Part shown: positions 6,980-8,451 of the stretch, piece by piece
Layout of the letters: each line of letters begins with the position of its first letter
Position numbering within the stretch: the stretch's first letter is position 1
NCBI GenBank assembly: GCA_947036575.1
Contig: CAMQSH010000079.1
Location: forward strand, 1-8,451
Direction of reading: 5' to 3'
DNA from: an uncultured Brevinema sp.
Lineage (GTDB): Bacteria > Spirochaetota > Brevinematia > Brevinematales > Brevinemataceae
Length of the DNA stretch: 8,451 bases
Program-made: the position numbers and the translations under genes
Notes under the pieces: generated by a model
Databases searched by the model: none
What the model was told of the DNA's origin: nothing
What the model saw: the letters and a program-made list of their open reading frames with translations, nothing else

Positions 6980-7438
6980 ATGGCAAAATATGACGATGCT
7001 TCATGGCATTATGAAGGAGAATACCCAGAAGATTTGCCTACAACAAATGCTGCCACCCACATTGGAATGTTTTTAGCATGGTGTTTTGAAATGGGATTCG
7101 CTTCTGAAGAGTTGATAGAAAATGAGAGTGAAAATATAGATCTTGTTATTTCACATAAAATGACAGGAGCAAAAATTTTAATAACAGAATTGGATGAAAA
7201 ATTCTCTGATAACGATTTAAATGACTTGGGGAATTCGTTTGCTCAAAGTTATTATGAAGATGACACAAAATTTACTAAGAAATATTCAAGTTATATTGAC
7301 GACTACTGTGATATATTGGGTACAAATGACGAGCAAACATTATACCATGTGAACGATACCTGGGAAAACTACGAACTGCTAAAACCTATACTTGACACTA
7401 GATTTGAGGAATGGAAGAAATTTGCAAATTATAAATAA
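6980..7438 (+). CDS. Conserved acidic protein of unknown function (DUF7832-like)
   Basis: This 152-residue soluble acidic protein has no signal peptide or membrane helix. Distinct motifs are DDASWHYEGEYPEDLP (5-20), ATHIGMFLAWC (25-35), HKMTGAKIL near 59-67, DEKFSDNDLNDLGN and, near the end, YHVNDTWENYELL. I recall this combination from a widespread family of small uncharacterised proteins, I believe DUF7832, but cannot verify the name here. Such small acidic single-domain proteins often turn up as immunity-like or accessory genes; nothing in the neighbourhood shows a toxin partner. The ATG follows AGAGG (6969-6973) at 6 nt. It has its own promoter and is followed after 51 bp by the DUF1697 gene. 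Confidence 0.8.
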   Translation: MAKYDDASWHYEGEYPEDLPTTNAATHIGMFLAWCFEMGFASEELIENESENIDLVISHKMTGAKILITELDEKFSDNDLNDLGNSFAQSYYEDDTKFTKKYSSYIDDYCDILGTNDEQTLYHVNDTWENYELLKPILDTRFEEWKKFANYK

Positions 7439-7440
7439 CA

Positions 7441-7469
7441 TTGATCTTACTAGATTATTATTTGATAAT
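7441..7469 (+). promoter_or_regulatory. Possible promoter of the DUF1697 gene, overlapping an AT hairpin
   Basis: TTGATC (7441-7446), 17-bp spacer and GATAAT (7464-7469) make a fair sigma70-like promoter directly after the previous stop. The -10 lies within an 8-bp AT-only hairpin, ATTATTAT-TTG-ATAATAAT (7454-7472). That hairpin has no T-run of terminator type after it. Confidence 0.35.
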
Positions 7470-7489
7470 AATACACAAAGGAGCCTACT

Positions 7490-8029
7490 ATGGCAAAGCA
7501 CATTGCACTTTTACGAGGGATAAATATAGGTGGTAAAAATAAAATATCTATGCCTTTATTAAAAATCGCCTTTGAAGAAATTGGTTTTTTAGACGTGATT
7601 ACTTATATCAATAGTGGGAATATTATTTTTTCTAGTAATATTCAAGATAAAAATGAACTGATACAAAAATGTGAGTCTATAATCTTAGATAAATTTATGT
7701 TAAACATTCCTATTACCATTATATCCGCAAAAGAATTATCGGATACCTTGAAAAATGTCCCAACATGGTGGGATATAGACAAAGAATCAATACATTATGC
7801 GATTTTTGTGATTCCTCCCCTTAGTGTAGAAGAAGTTTTTGAGGCTGTTGGTGAAGTAAAACCAGAATACGAAAAGGTTACTCATCATGGTACTGTGATT
7901 TTTTGGTCTGCTCCCTCAAAAACTTTTTCCAAAGCAAGATGGTCAAAGATTGCAAGCTCATCAGTAAATAATAATGTTACCATTAGAAATGCCAATACCG
8001 TAAACAAATTACTCCTGCTGACAAAATAA
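7490..8029 (+). CDS. DUF1697 family protein
   Basis: This 179-residue cytoplasmic protein has the clear DUF1697 N-terminal signature ALLRGINIGGKNKISM (6-21), followed by the typical block YINSGNIIFSS (39-49). The C-terminal half carries KARWSKI, and a run of Asn residues precedes the closing VNKLL. Length is usual for the family (about 180). The biochemical role is unknown; the family is widespread, often single-copy and often near stress or mobile genes. The ATG is supported by AAAGGAG (7477-7483), 6 nt upstream. It may be co-transcribed with the 6980 gene or use the promoter-like sequence at 7441. No terminator of classical form follows before the A/T-tract repeats. Confidence 0.92.
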   Translation: MAKHIALLRGINIGGKNKISMPLLKIAFEEIGFLDVITYINSGNIIFSSNIQDKNELIQKCESIILDKFMLNIPITIISAKELSDTLKNVPTWWDIDKESIHYAIFVIPPLSVEEVFEAVGEVKPEYEKVTHHGTVIFWSAPSKTFSKARWSKIASSSVNNNVTIRNANTVNKLLLLTK

Positions 8030-8037
8030 ACAAAAAT

Positions 8038-8080
8038 ATTTTGAAAATATTTTGAAAATATTTTGAAAATATTTTCAAAA
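8038..8080. repeat. 11-bp phased A/T-tract tandem repeat (UP-element-like)
   Basis: ATTTTGAAAAT occurs three times in tandem (8038, 8049, 8060), followed by a fourth partial unit in which G becomes C (8071-8080). Each unit is itself an inverted repeat around a central base. The 11-bp period is close to one helical turn, so the A-tracts are phased and should bend the DNA. The array spans about -83 to -41 relative to the predicted start at 8121, where UP elements act. Confidence 0.75.
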
Positions 8081-8085
8081 AACTA

Positions 8086-8114
8086 TTGACATATTTTGAT
8101 AAGTGTTTTATAAT
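8086..8114 (+). promoter_or_regulatory. Consensus sigma70 promoter of the small RNA
   Basis: TTGACA (8086-8091), exactly 17 bp, then TATAAT (8109-8114): both boxes are perfect consensus. Transcription should start near G8121. No ribosome site or reading frame follows, so the product is a non-coding RNA. With the A-tract array upstream it is expected to be the strongest promoter in the window. Confidence 0.8.
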
Positions 8115-8120
8115 AATGAT

Positions 8121-8208
8121 GTAATCATTTCAATTATCTATAAATAGATAATTTTTATCTATCTTTATTTTAAAGAAGGATAGAGTTTTGTTATAAAAAC
8201 TCTTTTTT
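8121..8208 (+). ncRNA. Predicted small RNA, tracrRNA-like or antisense
   Basis: Defined by the consensus promoter and an intrinsic terminator, the transcript is about 88 nt. In order it contains a 5' segment (8121-8138) complementary to 8333-8350; a 9-bp hairpin (8132-8140 with 8145-8153, loop TAAA) that overlaps the end of that segment; a weaker hairpin (CTATC near 8158 with GATAG near 8179-8183); and the terminator hairpin at 8182-8203. A 5' anti-repeat followed by hairpins and a terminator is the layout of type II CRISPR tracrRNAs. It equally fits small RNAs that repress a neighbouring toxin mRNA through about 19 nt of pairing. No known RNA family is recognised. Existence of the RNA is well supported; its role is not. 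Confidence 0.6.
8182..8208 (+). terminator. Intrinsic terminator of the small RNA
   Basis: An 8-bp stem AGAGTTTT (8182-8189) with AAAACTCT (8196-8203), a 6-nt loop and a following T-run (8204-8208). The stem is AT-heavy, so some read-through into the repeat region is possible. Confidence 0.75.
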
Positions 8209-8243
8209 CATTTTAAAGTAATAAAATAGTACTATATTTATTT

Positions 8244-8311
8244 TACCTATGAATCAGGTGAATTTACAATAATTGCTCATAGCAGTTTGTAATTTTAATG
8301 ATTCATAGGTA
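8244..8311. repeat. Nested long hairpin (68 bp inverted repeat)
   Basis: TACCTATGAATCA (8244-8256) is the exact complement of TGATTCATAGGTA (8299-8311). Inside, TTACAA (8264-8269) pairs with TTGTAA (8287-8292), and the apex holds GCT-CAT-AGC. The symmetry continues weakly outward (ATATTT at 8234 with AAATAT near 8324). It is not followed by a T-run, so it is not a terminator. Confidence 0.7.
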
Positions 8312-8326
8312 TAGATAGAAATATTT
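8270..8326. repeat. Imperfect direct repeat, copy 1
   Basis: The first 22 bases (8270-8291, containing GCTCATAGCAGTTTGTA) are identical to 8395-8416. The last 19 (8308-8326, GGTATA...AATATTT) match 8432-8450 with one difference. The middle of about 16 bp differs between copies. Offset between copies is 124-125 bp. Confidence 0.75.
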
Positions 8327-8332
8327 GTCTTT

Positions 8333-8351
8333 GATAGTTGAAATGATTACA
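8333..8351 (+). other. Site complementary to the small RNA 5' end
   Basis: GATAGTTGAAATGATTACA here pairs with TGTAATCATTTCAATTATC at 8120-8138 over 19 positions, with a single G-U wobble. The surrounding bases (about 8324-8359, ending ACAAAC) have the length and ending of a type II CRISPR repeat, but only one copy is present in the window. It also carries a loose promoter match on the plus strand (TTGTCT 8325-8330, 17 bp, TACAAT 8348-8353). Confidence 0.55.
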
Positions 8352-8352
8352 A

Positions 8353-8416
8353 TACAAACTCTATGAGCTTTATTATTTATAGGTATATTATATCTAATTG
8401 CTCATAGCAGTTTGTA
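8353..8416. repeat. Inverted repeat linking the sRNA target to direct repeat copy 2
   Basis: TACAAACTCTATGAGC (8353-8368) is the reverse complement of GCTCATAGCAGTTTGTA (8400-8416) apart from one extra base. The same segment could instead pair with copy 1 at 8275-8291, so two mutually exclusive stems are possible in a transcript. Confidence 0.65.
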
Positions 8417-8450
8417 TATTTTAGAGCAAGCGGTATAAATAGAAATATTT
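8395..8450. repeat. Imperfect direct repeat, copy 2
   Basis: Second copy of the element at 8270-8326. Its middle (about 8417-8431, including GAGCAAGCGG) is unlike copy 1 and is richer in G/C than its surroundings. The repeat runs to the window edge, so further copies may follow. Confidence 0.7.
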
Positions 8451-8451
8451 A

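Noticed and set aside
7454..7472. AT hairpin as terminator of the 6980 gene
   Set aside because: The stem is only A/T and no T-run follows.
8363..8407. Small hydrophobic ORF (14 codons, MSFIIYRYIISNCS) as a toxin
   Set aside because: No ribosome site precedes the ATG, and its codons coincide with the repeat arms that explain the sequence better.
8246..8451. CRISPR array
   Set aside because: Only one repeat-like site pairs with the small RNA. The direct repeats here are 124-125 bp apart with variable cores, which does not fit 30-40 bp repeats and spacers of constant period.

Overview
The window is AT-rich (roughly 30% GC by eye), uses the standard code, has AAGGAG-type ribosome sites 6 nt before most starts, and is densely packed. 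Gene content (fluoride channel, PepV dipeptidase, YfcC-type carrier, truncated BCCT-like carrier, TagB/TagF-like transferase) suggests a low-GC, probably host-associated fermentative bacterium such as a spirochaete, fusobacterium or firmicute. Nothing in the window fixes the phylum.

Layout. (1) 1-3470, plus strand: the probable tail of an upstream gene, then four tightly coupled genes: a short, divergent BCCT-like transporter, a 60-residue secreted or membrane mini-protein with an AYLDP motif, a CDP-glycerol glycerophosphotransferase-family enzyme, and a YidC/Oxa1-like membrane protein with Gln in place of the insertase Arg. Stops and starts overlap at two of the three junctions, so this looks like one envelope-related module. 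(2) 3471-3934: crcB with its own extended -10 promoter, closed by a perfect 14-bp hairpin that serves both strands. (3) 3948-6802, minus strand: a pepV-yfcC operon, read pepV first, for peptide cleavage and amino-acid or carboxylate exchange. (4) 6803-6979: a divergent control region with two opposed promoters and several inverted repeats. (5) 6980-8029, plus strand: a conserved acidic protein of unknown function and a DUF1697 protein.

(6) 8030-8451 holds no convincing protein gene but is highly structured, and is the most unusual part. Phased 11-bp A/T-tract repeats lead into a near-perfect sigma70 promoter (TTGACA, 17 bp, TATAAT). This drives a predicted ~88-nt small RNA that ends in an intrinsic terminator. 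The first 18-19 nt of the RNA are complementary to a site about 200 bp downstream, and that site lies inside a nest of direct and inverted repeats reaching the window edge. The arrangement resembles a tracrRNA with a single repeat-like partner, or an antisense RNA of a type I toxin-antitoxin locus, or a transposon end with a guide-like RNA. The sequence beyond 8451 would decide. No CRISPR array and no cas gene is visible here.
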